Below are positions 8,717 to 17,338 of a stretch of DNA of 64,000 nucleotides, piece after piece; position 1 is the first letter of the stretch, and each line of letters begins with the position of its first letter. The position numbers were made by a program, and so were the translations under genes. This DNA comes from GWF2-38-10 sp964527595 (lineage in GTDB: Bacteria; Babelota; Babeliae; Babelales; RVW-14): contig CAZGPI010000002.1 in assembly GCA_964527595.1 (NCBI GenBank), positions 1 through 64,000 of the forward strand. The letters are read 5' to 3'. A model generated the notes under the pieces. That model ran no database searches. It was not told the origin of the DNA and was given only the letters and a program-made list of their open reading frames with translations.

Positions 8717-9193
8717 TTATTTTGCGAATAAACTGTTTTTGTAACCATCAGCAGTCATGCTACATATTGGGCACTTATGGAAAATAAAAATAACCCTATT
8801 GGCGCAATCGCAGCATAGTGTATCGCCACATGGCAGGACGGCTATGCGTTCTAATTCTTCAAATAAACGTTCACAAATATGACATTGTCTTTGGTTTTGT
8901 GTGGGTAGTGTTCGCAACAAAGGATCCTCGCAATCGCGAACAAGCTCACTTGGCATAGCAAGAATAAATTTTCTTTTACCAGCAAGAAAAACGTTGATAG
9001 CAGAAGCTGCGTTTTGTTTTTTGTTGGCGTAATGCTTAATTGGTTTATCTTCCAAATAACTTGTATCGAAACCATGAAGTGGCATGGCAAAATCTTTATC
9101 TTGAGGAAGATCTTTGTTCATTGAAGATAATTCGAAAAAACCGACGATAAGCCCAGTTACCAATAGACTTCTTGTAGCTAATTTTTTTTTCAT
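8717..9193 (-). CDS. Exported small protein with RING-like zinc-finger
   Basis: 158 residues. The N-terminus (MKKKLATRSLLVTGLIVGFFELSS) looks like a signal peptide. The C-terminal third has a RING-type cysteine pattern: C104-x2-C107, C122-x-D124-x2-C127-x2-C130, C141-x2-C144. Spacing fits the RING/E3 ubiquitin-ligase signature except that Asp124 occupies the usual histidine position; Asp can ligate zinc, and His105 lies nearby. The gene overlaps the upstream ankyrin gene by 4 bp (ATGA), so the two are translationally coupled. RING domains recruit ubiquitin-conjugating enzymes, which bacteria generally lack, so a host-directed role is the natural hypothesis. It could instead be a purely structural zinc-binding domain. 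Confidence 0.75.
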   Translation of the reverse strand: MKKKLATRSLLVTGLIVGFFELSSMNKDLPQDKDFAMPLHGFDTSYLEDKPIKHYANKKQNAASAINVFLAGKRKFILAMPSELVRDCEDPLLRTLPTQNQRQCHICERLFEELERIAVLPCGDTLCCDCANRVIFIFHKCPICSMTADGYKNSLFAK

Positions 9194-10170
9194 AAAGCCT
9201 CTTCAGCAGCCTTTCTTTGATCAAGCATTTCTTGAGCAAGGTCTCTTATTTCTTTTGTACCATACTCTAAGGGCATTTTGTCGGCGTTGTCTTTTATCGT
9301 GATATTAATATCATCCTTATCCAAAAGGTGTTTGATTATTCCTACCTTTTTTTCGATAATTGCATAATGAAGTGCTGTTTTACCTATTGCATCTTGAGTG
9401 TTGACGTTAATGCCTTTTAGGCTAAGAAGCTCTTTAACGATAGCAGGATTACCCATTCTTATGGCATATATCAATGCGGTTTTTTTGCAGAGCGAGCTTT
9501 GAGCATTGACGTTAATATCAGCCTTATTTGTTGCTGCAAAAGATAAGAGTGCCTGACAAATTTCAAGATTTTCGTTAGTGGCAGCCATCATGAAAGCCGT
9601 TACTCCGTCGCCATCATGAATTCCAATTTTAACTATTCTGTTTTCCAATAAAGCCTGTGCCATTGCTGTGCGATTTTTTTGAATTGCCAACATTAGTGTC
9701 GTACACCCATTGCTATCCTGAATGTTGAGATTGATTTTGTCTTCCTTAAGAAGAAAATTGAATATATCATCGGCTCCGTCCATTCCCACGGACCACATTA
9801 AGGCTGTGCGGCCTTGGCCATCACGAGCATTGATGTCTATGCCACGTATTCCACAAAGTGCGGTAACCATGTTGAAATTATTCATTTTAACTGCATGTAT
9901 TAATGGTGTTTCTTTGTGTAAAAAACTACGAGCATTAATATTTGTCGCTTTGTTGCCTCTTAAGAATTTATGAATCATCTCAGGGTCGCCGGTCTCGGCC
10001 GCTCCAACAATTTGCCAAAATTGCCAAATGCTAACAGCTTCTTTCGAAGGGGCATCTTCCATTGCCGTTGCTGATTTTGTAAGAAATGTGGTTAGGGTAA
10101 CACAACATAAAGCGATATTGACCAGTGAAGCAATATTTGATTTTTTAAACATAAACATCATAAACCCCAT
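9190..10170 (-). CDS. Exported ankyrin-repeat protein, coupled to RING-like gene
   Basis: 326 residues: a signal peptide (hydrophobic stretch ending in KSATAMED) and about seven ankyrin units from residue 75 on, for example GRTALMWSVGMDGAD, GCTTLMLAIQKNR and GKTALHYAIIEKK. There are several possible starts: ATG at 10170, 10161, 10158 and 10152. None has a strong Shine-Dalgarno, although a GGGG lies just before the ATG at 10161. Its stop overlaps the RING-like gene start by 4 bp, and the upstream ankyrin gene ends 25 bp before it, so the three form a likely operon. A binding partner or scaffold for the RING-like protein is a reasonable inference. Confidence 0.85.
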   Translation of the reverse strand: MGFMMFMFKKSNIASLVNIALCCVTLTTFLTKSATAMEDAPSKEAVSIWQFWQIVGAAETGDPEMIHKFLRGNKATNINARSFLHKETPLIHAVKMNNFNMVTALCGIRGIDINARDGQGRTALMWSVGMDGADDIFNFLLKEDKINLNIQDSNGCTTLMLAIQKNRTAMAQALLENRIVKIGIHDGDGVTAFMMAATNENLEICQALLSFAATNKADINVNAQSSLCKKTALIYAIRMGNPAIVKELLSLKGINVNTQDAIGKTALHYAIIEKKVGIIKHLLDKDDINITIKDNADKMPLEYGTKEIRDLAQEMLDQRKAAEEAL

Positions 10171-10195
10171 TTTTTTACTTTTTAATAAATTTTTA

Positions 10196-10900
10196 TTACG
10201 GTGTAACTTTGGCGTTGGCTCCTAAGCGGCAAGAAAACCACGCTAAGATACGCTTTCCGAGACTGCTTTTGGGTTTATCGTAAAGTACCGTTGGATTAAT
10301 TTTAAGTGTATTCGCCAGTTCTTGGTAATGGTTGCGGCTCGCTAAATCTGCTGGGGTTAGGTAGTGATTGTTTTTAATGGTTTTATTAGCACCTGCTGCA
10401 AGCAGCAACTTGACAGATTGGCTCTTGCCCATCGATGCGGCTATATGTAATGCTGTGTTGCCATTGTTATCTCGAATATTTACGTATTCTTTTTGAAAGC
10501 TTAATAGTGTTTTAATGATATCAACGCTGCCTCGCTTGGCTGTGGCGATATGAAGTGCCGTATTTCCCTCATCATTCTTAATATTTAGCATGATTTCAGA
10601 TATATCCAGCAATGGATCTCTCGGATCTAATAGTAAATTTATCATACCCATATCACCATTTTTTACAGCAAGGTGCATGACCGTATTTCCTTTACTATCT
10701 TGACCATTTAGATTGATACCATAAGTATCGACCATTTCTTTAATGAGCTGAAGGTTCCCACTTGCTACGGCGAGATGGAGAGCTGGAGTGCCGTCAAAAT
10801 CTTTAGCATTAATATTGGCGCCAGGTGTTAATGGGACGGCTTGGGCTGTTAGGTTGAGGCCAAATGAAAACATGATCAATAATCGCAAAAATTTATTCAC
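10196..10900 (-). CDS. Exported ankyrin-repeat protein
   Basis: 234 residues from a GTG at 10900. I prefer this over a TTG at 10915 because GGGAG lies at the right distance upstream and the signal peptide (MNKFLRLLIMFSFGLNLTAQA) then begins cleanly. About five ankyrin units follow, including GTPALHLAVASGN, GNTVMHLAVKNGD, GNTALHIATAKRG and GNTALHIAASMGK. These are closer to the ankyrin consensus than those of its downstream neighbour. First gene of the ankyrin/ankyrin/RING-like run. Confidence 0.85.
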   Translation of the reverse strand: MNKFLRLLIMFSFGLNLTAQAVPLTPGANINAKDFDGTPALHLAVASGNLQLIKEMVDTYGINLNGQDSKGNTVMHLAVKNGDMGMINLLLDPRDPLLDISEIMLNIKNDEGNTALHIATAKRGSVDIIKTLLSFQKEYVNIRDNNGNTALHIAASMGKSQSVKLLLAAGANKTIKNNHYLTPADLASRNHYQELANTLKINPTVLYDKPKSSLGKRILAWFSCRLGANAKVTP

Positions 10901-11040
10901 ACTAATCTCCCGCAAGATTGGTTAATTATAAAATACTTATATTTTCTATTATAAATTGCGACGGGGAGGGGAATGCAAGACTTTGCTAAATGAGGCCTTA
11001 TTTTTTAAGCCGTTCGTACCCGTTCGACTGTATTCTAAGA

Positions 11041-11096
11041 AGGGCTCCGTTTCCAGCCGTCGCCCTATCGTGGCTATGGCGGTCAGGTAGGGCGAA
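11041..11096. repeat. Long-form palindromic element
   Basis: Contains TTTCCAGCCGTCGCCC and TATCGTGGCTATGGCGG, nearly identical to the element at 42160-42225. An 8-bp stem CGCCCTA/TAGGGCG lies inside it. It sits directly after the stop of the GT10-like gene on the minus strand. The 187-bp gap 10916-11102 otherwise holds nothing recognisable. Confidence 0.7.
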
Positions 11097-11102
11097 AGAA
11101 TT

Positions 11103-12602
11103 TTACGTAGTCTTAAGGTTTTGAGCAATCCAAGCATCTTTTTTTGTTAGCGCAATAACTTCTTGTTCATTAAAGACTTTTGTTCGATCGTAATAAGGGA
11201 ATAGGGGCTTTAGAACAGAATCAACAAAGTTTGCATCGGAGAATAAAAATGCGAGATCGCTTGATAGATAATTCTTTATATTATCAAGATATTGTCGATA
11301 TTGTTCTTCGGGCATGCTTTTAATAAAGTCATAAATTTCTTGCAAGGACCCAAAATCTTCTCGTAGAATGTAGCAATTTTTTGGGATATAGAGATCAATG
11401 TTTGATGCACCCCAATAAATGGGAACGCAGCCTGAATGCAAGCAATCCAAAATTTTTTCGCTGATATAGCCTGGGATGTTTTTGATGTTTTCAAAACAAA
11501 AACAAAAACGGTATTTTTCCAAAATTGCTCGTTTCCCCGAGATTGTTGGAATGCTTCCTCTATAATTTTTATATTTTTTACTATCCCATTTGTGCCCATA
11601 AAACTCAAAATCGTTAAATTTCGATTTTTCAAAAAAGGTAATAACGTCGGTGCGTTTAGAATAGAGTTCATCAGGATGTTTATTTTTTTTGCATCCATTA
11701 ATGAGCGTTGCCAGTTTGCGCTCATTAAATGGGTGTGGTTTATTTATAAGAACGGTATTTACCCATGGCCAATAAAAGAATTTATGGTACTTGAAGCCCT
11801 TGAAGCGGTCAAAACAGGTGATGACTTTGCCAAATAAATTATGAATAGATGAATTATGATTCTTGGCATCAACGAGTTCCGGTTCAAAACACATGAGAAC
11901 CAGCTTTTCTTTTTCTAGCCGCAGTAGGTGATTTTTAGGTGTTTTAGTATAATTCAGAAGTATAAGATACTCAAAATCATCATTGGAAAGTTTTGCAATT
12001 TGAGCGTTGTAAATATAGATACATTCGTAGCCAAGAAGATTCAAGGCCTCTTTTAGTCTTGAGAATACCAATTCATCTTCTGTTGTGCCAAATGTTGCAG
12101 TGTCATAACCCCTAAAAGGGACAATGTAAACTGGTCTTCGTGCTATTTTTTCGTAAAAATTAAGCATTTGTGCCAGTTCTGATGTATTTAACTGAATGTT
12201 CAGATCAACGGCTTGGTGGCTAATTGTATGTATGGTCTGTTGTGTGTAAATGATTGTTATTGGGACAAAGTAGCGGGCTATTTTTGCTGACCAAATTTCT
12301 GCGCTGGTGTTGCACTGAACAATATATGGGCAATTTTTTTTACACTGTTTAATAATTTTCCAGGCGAGAAATAGCTTGAATATAAAATTATTTGATAGCA
12401 GGCCTGTTTGCGAAATGGTTTGGCAAGCTAGTCCATAATCATTGAGTAGTTGCGCCATTTTTGATTTTGCAGTTACAAGTATTGTGGTTTTCGTATTCGC
12501 ATTGAGAAGATTTTGGTAAAGGAGTGCGGTACGAATATTGGCTTTGCCAATAGCATCAATGGCGTCTGTGTGTATGAGCAATATTGGTGGAATTTTATGC
12601 AT
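11103..12602 (-). CDS. Glycosyltransferase with C-terminal GT10 (fucosyltransferase-type) domain
   Basis: 499 residues with two parts. Residues about 1-180 look like a GT-B N-terminal half or a degenerate second transferase (KANIRTALLYQNLL and IVQCNTSAEIWSAKIA). Residues about 290-440 match the GT10 alpha-1,3/1,4-fucosyltransferase core: FYGHKWDSKKYKNYRG, the acceptor/donor segment YRFCFCFEN, then GYISEKILDCLHSGCVPIYW and PKNCYILREDF. GT10 enzymes transfer fucose from GDP-fucose, which Gmd and Fcl in this window would supply. The start lies 10 bp after the tlyA stop, so it is the last gene of the grpE-pssA-protease-tlyA run. No membrane anchor was seen; probably cytoplasmic. Confidence 0.82.
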   Translation of the reverse strand: MHKIPPILLIHTDAIDAIGKANIRTALLYQNLLNANTKTTILVTAKSKMAQLLNDYGLACQTISQTGLLSNNFIFKLFLAWKIIKQCKKNCPYIVQCNTSAEIWSAKIARYFVPITIIYTQQTIHTISHQAVDLNIQLNTSELAQMLNFYEKIARRPVYIVPFRGYDTATFGTTEDELVFSRLKEALNLLGYECIYIYNAQIAKLSNDDFEYLILLNYTKTPKNHLLRLEKEKLVLMCFEPELVDAKNHNSSIHNLFGKVITCFDRFKGFKYHKFFYWPWVNTVLINKPHPFNERKLATLINGCKKNKHPDELYSKRTDVITFFEKSKFNDFEFYGHKWDSKKYKNYRGSIPTISGKRAILEKYRFCFCFENIKNIPGYISEKILDCLHSGCVPIYWGASNIDLYIPKNCYILREDFGSLQEIYDFIKSMPEEQYRQYLDNIKNYLSSDLAFLFSDANFVDSVLKPLFPYYDRTKVFNEQEVIALTKKDAWIAQNLKTT

Positions 12603-12612
12603 GCAAAATTGC

Positions 12613-13353
12613 TCAGCTTTCTATTTTAACAAAAAGGCCTAAGAATTCTTTGTTACCCGATGTTGCTCCGAGGATTGGAGAATCAATAACACCTTCGCAG
12701 TGAAAACCAACCTTCTGCATGCCGGCCGTTACCTTTTCGACAACCTTGCGATGGATGGCGGCGTCTTTGACTATTCCACCACGACGAATATCTTCTCGCT
12801 CCGCTTCAAATTGAGGTTTGATAAGTGCAATGATTTTGCCATTCGGTTTGAGCAATTTAATTACCGCGGGCATGACTTTGAGTATAGAGATAAATGATAG
12901 ATCAAGCGTTACGATATCAACGAGCTCTGGTAAATGGTCAAGATGGCGCAAATTGACTTTTTCAAGCAATGTTACCTGTGGATTGTTTCGCATTTTTTCA
13001 TGTACTTGCCCTTGGCCAACATCGATGCCGTAGACTTTTTTGACGCCATTTTGCAAAAGGCAATCGGTAAAGCCACCGGTTGATATACCCGCATCCATGG
13101 CAACCAGGCCTGTGACATCAAGCTTGAAATGTTTGAGGGCCGCTTCAAGTTTAAAACCGCCGCGGCTTACGTACTTTTGTTCTTCAACATCTAACGTGAC
13201 AATGTCATCTACTTCTATTTGGGTCCCAGCCTTGGTGTTTACTGTCCCATTAATTTTTGCTCTGCCCAGCATAATAAAGCTTTGTATCTTTGTGCGCGAA
13301 ATGTCTGGGTGTTGTTCCAATAGGACTATATCGAGTCTTCGTTTAATTTTCAT
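12613..13353 (-). CDS. tlyA: TlyA-family rRNA 2'-O-methyltransferase
   Basis: 246 residues. An N-terminal S4 RNA-binding domain (RLDIVLLEQHPDISRTKIQ, then LGRAKINGTVNTKAG) is followed by an FtsJ/RrmJ-type Rossmann methyltransferase with VSRGGFKLEAAL, the SAM motif AMDAGISTGGFTDCL, and DIVTLDLSFIS with ALIKPQFEA. TlyA proteins methylate 2'-hydroxyls in 16S and 23S rRNA; some homologues are called hemolysins. The start overlaps the protease stop by 4 bp (ATGA), implying translational coupling. Length is as expected. Confidence 0.93.
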   Translation of the reverse strand: MKIKRRLDIVLLEQHPDISRTKIQSFIMLGRAKINGTVNTKAGTQIEVDDIVTLDVEEQKYVSRGGFKLEAALKHFKLDVTGLVAMDAGISTGGFTDCLLQNGVKKVYGIDVGQGQVHEKMRNNPQVTLLEKVNLRHLDHLPELVDIVTLDLSFISILKVMPAVIKLLKPNGKIIALIKPQFEAEREDIRRGGIVKDAAIHRKVVEKVTAGMQKVGFHCEGVIDSPILGATSGNKEFLGLFVKIES

Positions 13354-14981
13354 GCTATTTCATTCGCAAGTTTTGATTTTTTAAAGAAAAAGCGATTTAC
13401 CAGTTGTTCTTCTTCTTGGATAATCTTATCAACTGATAAAACACAATAATACTTATCATCTGTTCTAATCGTTAGGAATCGAGTCTTTTTGCTTTTTTTG
13501 ATAGCGGTTCTAAATTCTTTAAGCGTTTTAACCGGTGTATCATTTACTTCGGTAATGATTTCCCCAGCCTGCAAGATTTGTGCTTTGTAGGCCTGTGAAT
13601 TTGGCAGAATATGCGTGATAACCAGAGCATCATCTTGTTGTTGCTCAATTTTTCCGTATCGAGATAAATCGGATGCTCTTTCTGGGGAACGTGGTATAAG
13701 TAACCCGATATGATTGAGGGTTAATTGCATGACAACCATTCCACCAAGGGTTTCATAGTCCGTTGTTTCTGGTTCAAATTCAGGGTAAATTACGCGTACT
13801 TTTGGCAAATATTTGTGCTCAAGTTTGAAATCAAATACTTTACGTGTTCCCTTGCGGAAGACAACCATGTGGACATTATCGCCGACCTTGAGTCGATTAA
13901 GCACCTCCAAGAGGTTTACCTTATCTTCACTCCATGGAACATTAAGGTCGCCATACATATCAACGCTATATCCATTGATTTCATAGAGCATATCATTTTC
14001 TTGGATGCCGACGGTTTTAAGAAGGGTATTGTCAAAAACCTTAGCAATAAACCAACCACCATCGCCTGGATTACCGAGGTATGAAACGAGTTCAGAAGAG
14101 GCAATTGTGAATAAGCATCCAAGTGTTGGTCGGCGCAGAAGTTTTACTTTATAGAGGTCTTTAAGGGCGCTTTTGACTTCATCTATTGGGATAATATAGC
14201 CAACGTTTTGAGCGTCCATAATGCCACGAGAGTTGATACCAATGACGTCACCGTTGACGTTTAATGTTGGGCCGCCAGAATTTCCTGGGTTGAGTGGTGC
14301 GGTAATTTGGATATAGCCAAAGATGCCTAAGCGTTCACGGCCGCTTACGATACCAAGTGTGCTTTTTAACCGTGTTTGGCCGAGTGGATAACCAAGCGCA
14401 AGAACTTCTTGCGAACGAAGAATTTTGTCCGAGTCGCCAAGTTTAAGATAAGGAATTTTACCAAGTTTTTTGATGATTTTTTCTTTTGCTTCTTTGGTGA
14501 GCGAAAGGAGTGCGATATCTCGTTCTGGGCTAACGCCGATAATTTTGACGTCAAATTGCTCATGGCCAAAGCTTGGTATTTGGATTTGGACGCCACTTGC
14601 CTGCGCAACAACGTGATAGTTTGTTATGAGATCGCCATTTTCGTTAATGAAAAAACCGCTTCCTCGGCCTTCGCCTTGTTCTGGGGTTTTGTATGGTTCA
14701 AGCCAGTTGAAATCGCATATTTGAGCAAAAACCTGAACAACGGTGTCCTTTACCTGGAGTTGAACATCAAGCCAGTTGCCGGCTTTAGTGCTTTTGCCTG
14801 AGGGTGGAAGCGTTTGTGGTTGGTTTAGAGGGGATGTCTGCTCTTCTTTCTTTTCGTAAGTTACCGTTTTTTGAAATTTCTTATAAGCGTATTTTTGCTG
14901 AAATAAGTAATAGCAGGCGTAGACAGAGACAGCAACCATGCATAAAAACAGAATGTTAAGAATTTTTTTGAAGGTATCCAT
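13350..14981 (-). CDS. Membrane-anchored trypsin-like serine protease with PDZ domains (HtrA/Deg type)
   Basis: From the ATG at 14981 the protein has 543 residues. That start has AAAGGA upstream; a GTG at 15026 would add 15 lysine-rich residues. An N-terminal transmembrane helix (ILNILFLCMVAVSVYACYYL) anchors it. The trypsin-fold catalytic triad is visible: H123 in TNYHVV, D155 in ERDIALL and S235 in NPGNSGGP. Two PDZ-like regions follow, near residues 270-390 and 450-520 (for example ILQAGEIITEVNDTPVKTL). Such proteases degrade or refold damaged envelope proteins. At 543 residues it is longer than typical DegP/DegS, mainly because of the linker between the PDZ regions. It ends overlapping tlyA. 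Confidence 0.9.
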   Translation of the reverse strand: MDTFKKILNILFLCMVAVSVYACYYLFQQKYAYKKFQKTVTYEKKEEQTSPLNQPQTLPPSGKSTKAGNWLDVQLQVKDTVVQVFAQICDFNWLEPYKTPEQGEGRGSGFFINENGDLITNYHVVAQASGVQIQIPSFGHEQFDVKIIGVSPERDIALLSLTKEAKEKIIKKLGKIPYLKLGDSDKILRSQEVLALGYPLGQTRLKSTLGIVSGRERLGIFGYIQITAPLNPGNSGGPTLNVNGDVIGINSRGIMDAQNVGYIIPIDEVKSALKDLYKVKLLRRPTLGCLFTIASSELVSYLGNPGDGGWFIAKVFDNTLLKTVGIQENDMLYEINGYSVDMYGDLNVPWSEDKVNLLEVLNRLKVGDNVHMVVFRKGTRKVFDFKLEHKYLPKVRVIYPEFEPETTDYETLGGMVVMQLTLNHIGLLIPRSPERASDLSRYGKIEQQQDDALVITHILPNSQAYKAQILQAGEIITEVNDTPVKTLKEFRTAIKKSKKTRFLTIRTDDKYYCVLSVDKIIQEEEQLVNRFFFKKSKLANEIA

Positions 14982-15071
14982 GACGCTATGTCCTTTGGGC
15001 TTTTTAGGGGTTTTTTTAGTCACCAAGACCAGTTTACCAAACTTAAAGAAAATGGCGAAGTTGTGATCGAG

Positions 15072-15845
15072 TTAATTGCTTTTTTGAGCAATCGGGTTGA
15101 TAGGGGGTTTTTTGCTGCGTGAAATTGCCAGCAAAATATTTTCAATAAATGCATAAATAAAGTAGCAAGCGATGGTTACTAGGCCTACCTTGATAAAACC
15201 AAAAATCATCAAAAAAGCTATTGTCGCAAGGATTCCGATTGCATACCATTTTTTTTTCAGGTGTTTGAGTGTTGGAAATTTAATTGGGCTAATCATCAAA
15301 AAGCTTAATAGCGCAACGACGGTTAGTATGAACCAATTGTGTGTTCGGCTTAATGTTATATGTTCTAAATTGAGAAACAGAAGAACAAGCGTTATGGCGG
15401 CTATTGTGGTTGGAATGCCAAGAAAATAAACCGTTTGTGCTTCATGGGTAATGTTAAAGCGGGCAAGGCGAAGGACTCCCGCCAACAAAAAGAGCGCGCT
15501 CACAAAAAGGCCCAAAATTCCAAAATGCTTTAGTTGCCAAAAATATATCAAAAATGCCGGGGCTACGCAGAATGAAACGGCGTCGCAAAGTGAATCTAAT
15601 TGTAAGCCGAGTGCACTTGCATTTCCTGAGTAGCGAGCAATTCTGCCATCAAGCATGTCCATAAGGCCACCGAGAAGAATGGCATAAGCACCAGCAATAA
15701 GAGATTCACGTGCTACAAAAATAAGCGAACAGAACCCAAAAAAAGCGTTTCCGAGGGTAAATAGGTTGGGTAAAAGCGAGAGGCTTTTTTGTTTCAAGGG
15801 ATAGAAGCGAAATGGTCGTTTACTTAGCAACGCTGACCTGAGCAT
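15072..15845 (-). CDS. pssA: CDP-diacylglycerol-serine O-phosphatidyltransferase
   Basis: 257-residue inner-membrane enzyme of phosphatidylserine and phosphatidylethanolamine synthesis. The CDP-alcohol phosphotransferase signature is complete: D66-G67-x2-A70-R71-x8-G80-x3-D84-x3-D88. About seven hydrophobic helices are visible, beginning at LLPNLFTLGNAFFGFCSLIF. NLFTLGN and the subsequent topology favour PssA over PgsA. The start at 15845 overlaps the end of grpE by 26 bp; a later start is possible but would cut into the first segment. The C-terminus is basic. Confidence 0.9.
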   Translation of the reverse strand: MLRSALLSKRPFRFYPLKQKSLSLLPNLFTLGNAFFGFCSLIFVARESLIAGAYAILLGGLMDMLDGRIARYSGNASALGLQLDSLCDAVSFCVAPAFLIYFWQLKHFGILGLFVSALFLLAGVLRLARFNITHEAQTVYFLGIPTTIAAITLVLLFLNLEHITLSRTHNWFILTVVALLSFLMISPIKFPTLKHLKKKWYAIGILATIAFLMIFGFIKVGLVTIACYFIYAFIENILLAISRSKKPPINPIAQKSN

Positions 15846-16323
15846 GCTTGATTACCTTGCCTTTGAACATATAACCTTTGCTAAAAACTTGTACTATTTC
15901 ACCACTTTTATGTGTTGGTGATTCTTGTTGGGCGAGCGCTTCGTGATACTCTGGATTAAATTCTCCCGTTGTATCAACTTCGTTAGCGCCCAAATCGGCA
16001 AGCGTTTTTTTAATGTTCTTTTGAATAAGCATAAAACCATCAAAATGAGATATTTGCGTGGTTGTTTCCGGTTGTTGATTGAGTTGCTCTATGGTTTCTA
16101 TTGCGCGGTCAAAATCTTCAAAAATTGGCAAAAAGGCCGATAAAATCATTCCTTGAGCCGTCTCGGTCCAATCCAAACGTTCTTTTTCAATGCGGCGTTT
16201 AAAATTTTGTAGGTCGGCGGCAAGGCGAACATATAGTTCTTTGTAGTTAATTTGATCTTGAGGTGTTGCTGGTTGTTCAGGTTGTTGATTTTGCGTTTGG
16301 TCTGTGGCGTTGTTATCGGTCAT
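15820..16323 (-). CDS. grpE: GrpE nucleotide-exchange factor for DnaK
   Basis: 167 residues from the ATG at 16323, which has AAGGA about 8 nt upstream; an in-frame ATG at 16380 would add a poorly fitting extension. The Q/P-rich acidic N-terminus (NNATDQTQNQQPEQ) is typical of GrpE. It is followed by the long helix (LAADLQNFKRRIEKER) and the conserved C-terminal beta domain (FNPEYHEAL, then VFSKGYMFKGKVIKHAQVSV). It releases ADP from DnaK in the cytoplasm. No dnaK or dnaJ is nearby, and I saw no CIRCE-like inverted repeat upstream. Confidence 0.95.
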   Translation of the reverse strand: MTDNNATDQTQNQQPEQPATPQDQINYKELYVRLAADLQNFKRRIEKERLDWTETAQGMILSAFLPIFEDFDRAIETIEQLNQQPETTTQISHFDGFMLIQKNIKKTLADLGANEVDTTGEFNPEYHEALAQQESPTHKSGEIVQVFSKGYMFKGKVIKHAQVSVAK

Positions 16324-16521
16324 TAGGTAAATCCTTCTTATACTTGATACCCATTGTTTTATCTTGTGTAAGTATATCATAAATACAATTTTAACAAAAA
16401 GAGCATTGATTCTCCGTTGAATTATTTACAAAGTGAATCTTTTGAATTACCTTTGTAAAAACTAATCCTATGTTTATTATCTTTGAAAATTTGAAAGATG
16501 GAAGAGAGGAGTTGAGTACTT

Positions 16522-17334
16522 ATGGAGAAGCAATTATACAAAAACCAACAATTTTACGATAATTATTTTGATTCTGCTGATTATGATGTGTTTCGTTATG
16601 ATGTTGGAAGTTTTTGCACACGCCATTTTATTTTGAAAAATATTCAGCACAAATCAGGAAAGATATTAGAAATTGGGGTAGGCATTTCAACACTCCTTGA
16701 AGATCTTCCTCTTTTTGATCGATATGGGATTGATATTTCACCAAAAAGCATCGAGACGGTTGCTAGCATTTTTCGCAAAAAGCACATCGATGTTAAGCTA
16801 CAGACGGCGAATGCCGAGAATTTACCATATGAATCTAGCTTTTTTGATGTAATTGTTTCAGCCCACACGCTTGAGCATATAAAAGATGACGCTGCTGTTC
16901 TTCGTGAATGTGCACGTGTTTTAAAGCCTGGTGGCGAGGCAATTTTTTTTGTTCCCGGGCGAATCTCTGGGTTGGCAACCAAGGAAGAGTGGGAACGATT
17001 AGGTCATTACCGTATGTATAATCTTGAAAAATTTAAGCAATTGGAAGCGTTAGTTCCAGAAATGCGCTTAGCGACGCTTGTTTATCCCCATAAGGTCCAT
17101 AATTTAGTTTGGAATCGTTTAAAGCATTTTTTTAGACTGGTAAATTATCCGATTAAAAAATGGATATTACGTGATCATAAGACATATGAGTTAAGGGCTA
17201 CCTATCAAAATTTTTTTATGCCAGTAATAGCGAAAACACTGAATGCTCTTGATGCGCGTGCTATGTATACTGAGAAAAATCTCTTGGGCAAAGAGTTCAA
17301 TGTTCTTGTTAAATTTGAAAAGAAACGCGAATAA
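16522..17334 (+). CDS. Class I SAM-dependent methyltransferase
   Basis: 270 residues of the Methyltransf_11 type. SAM motif I is KILEIGVGISTLLEDL, the acidic ribose-binding segment is YGIDISPKS, and post-motifs are FDVIVSAHTLEHI and RVLKPGGEAIFFVPG. The C-terminal 90 residues hold aromatic and basic helices. AGAGGAG stands about 10 nt before the ATG at 16522. The position at the left edge of the glycan locus suggests a role in glycan or lipid modification, but the acceptor is unknown. It is convergent with the SAH-hydrolase-like gene (4-bp gap). Confidence 0.85.
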   Translation: MEKQLYKNQQFYDNYFDSADYDVFRYDVGSFCTRHFILKNIQHKSGKILEIGVGISTLLEDLPLFDRYGIDISPKSIETVASIFRKKHIDVKLQTANAENLPYESSFFDVIVSAHTLEHIKDDAAVLRECARVLKPGGEAIFFVPGRISGLATKEEWERLGHYRMYNLEKFKQLEALVPEMRLATLVYPHKVHNLVWNRLKHFFRLVNYPIKKWILRDHKTYELRATYQNFFMPVIAKTLNALDARAMYTEKNLLGKEFNVLVKFEKKRE

Positions 17335-17338
17335 ATTT

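Noticed and set aside
10949..11137. A 62-codon frame on the minus strand after the GT10-like gene
   Set aside because: It overlaps the end of that gene and consists largely of the palindromic element at 11041-11096; no ribosome-binding site or homology.
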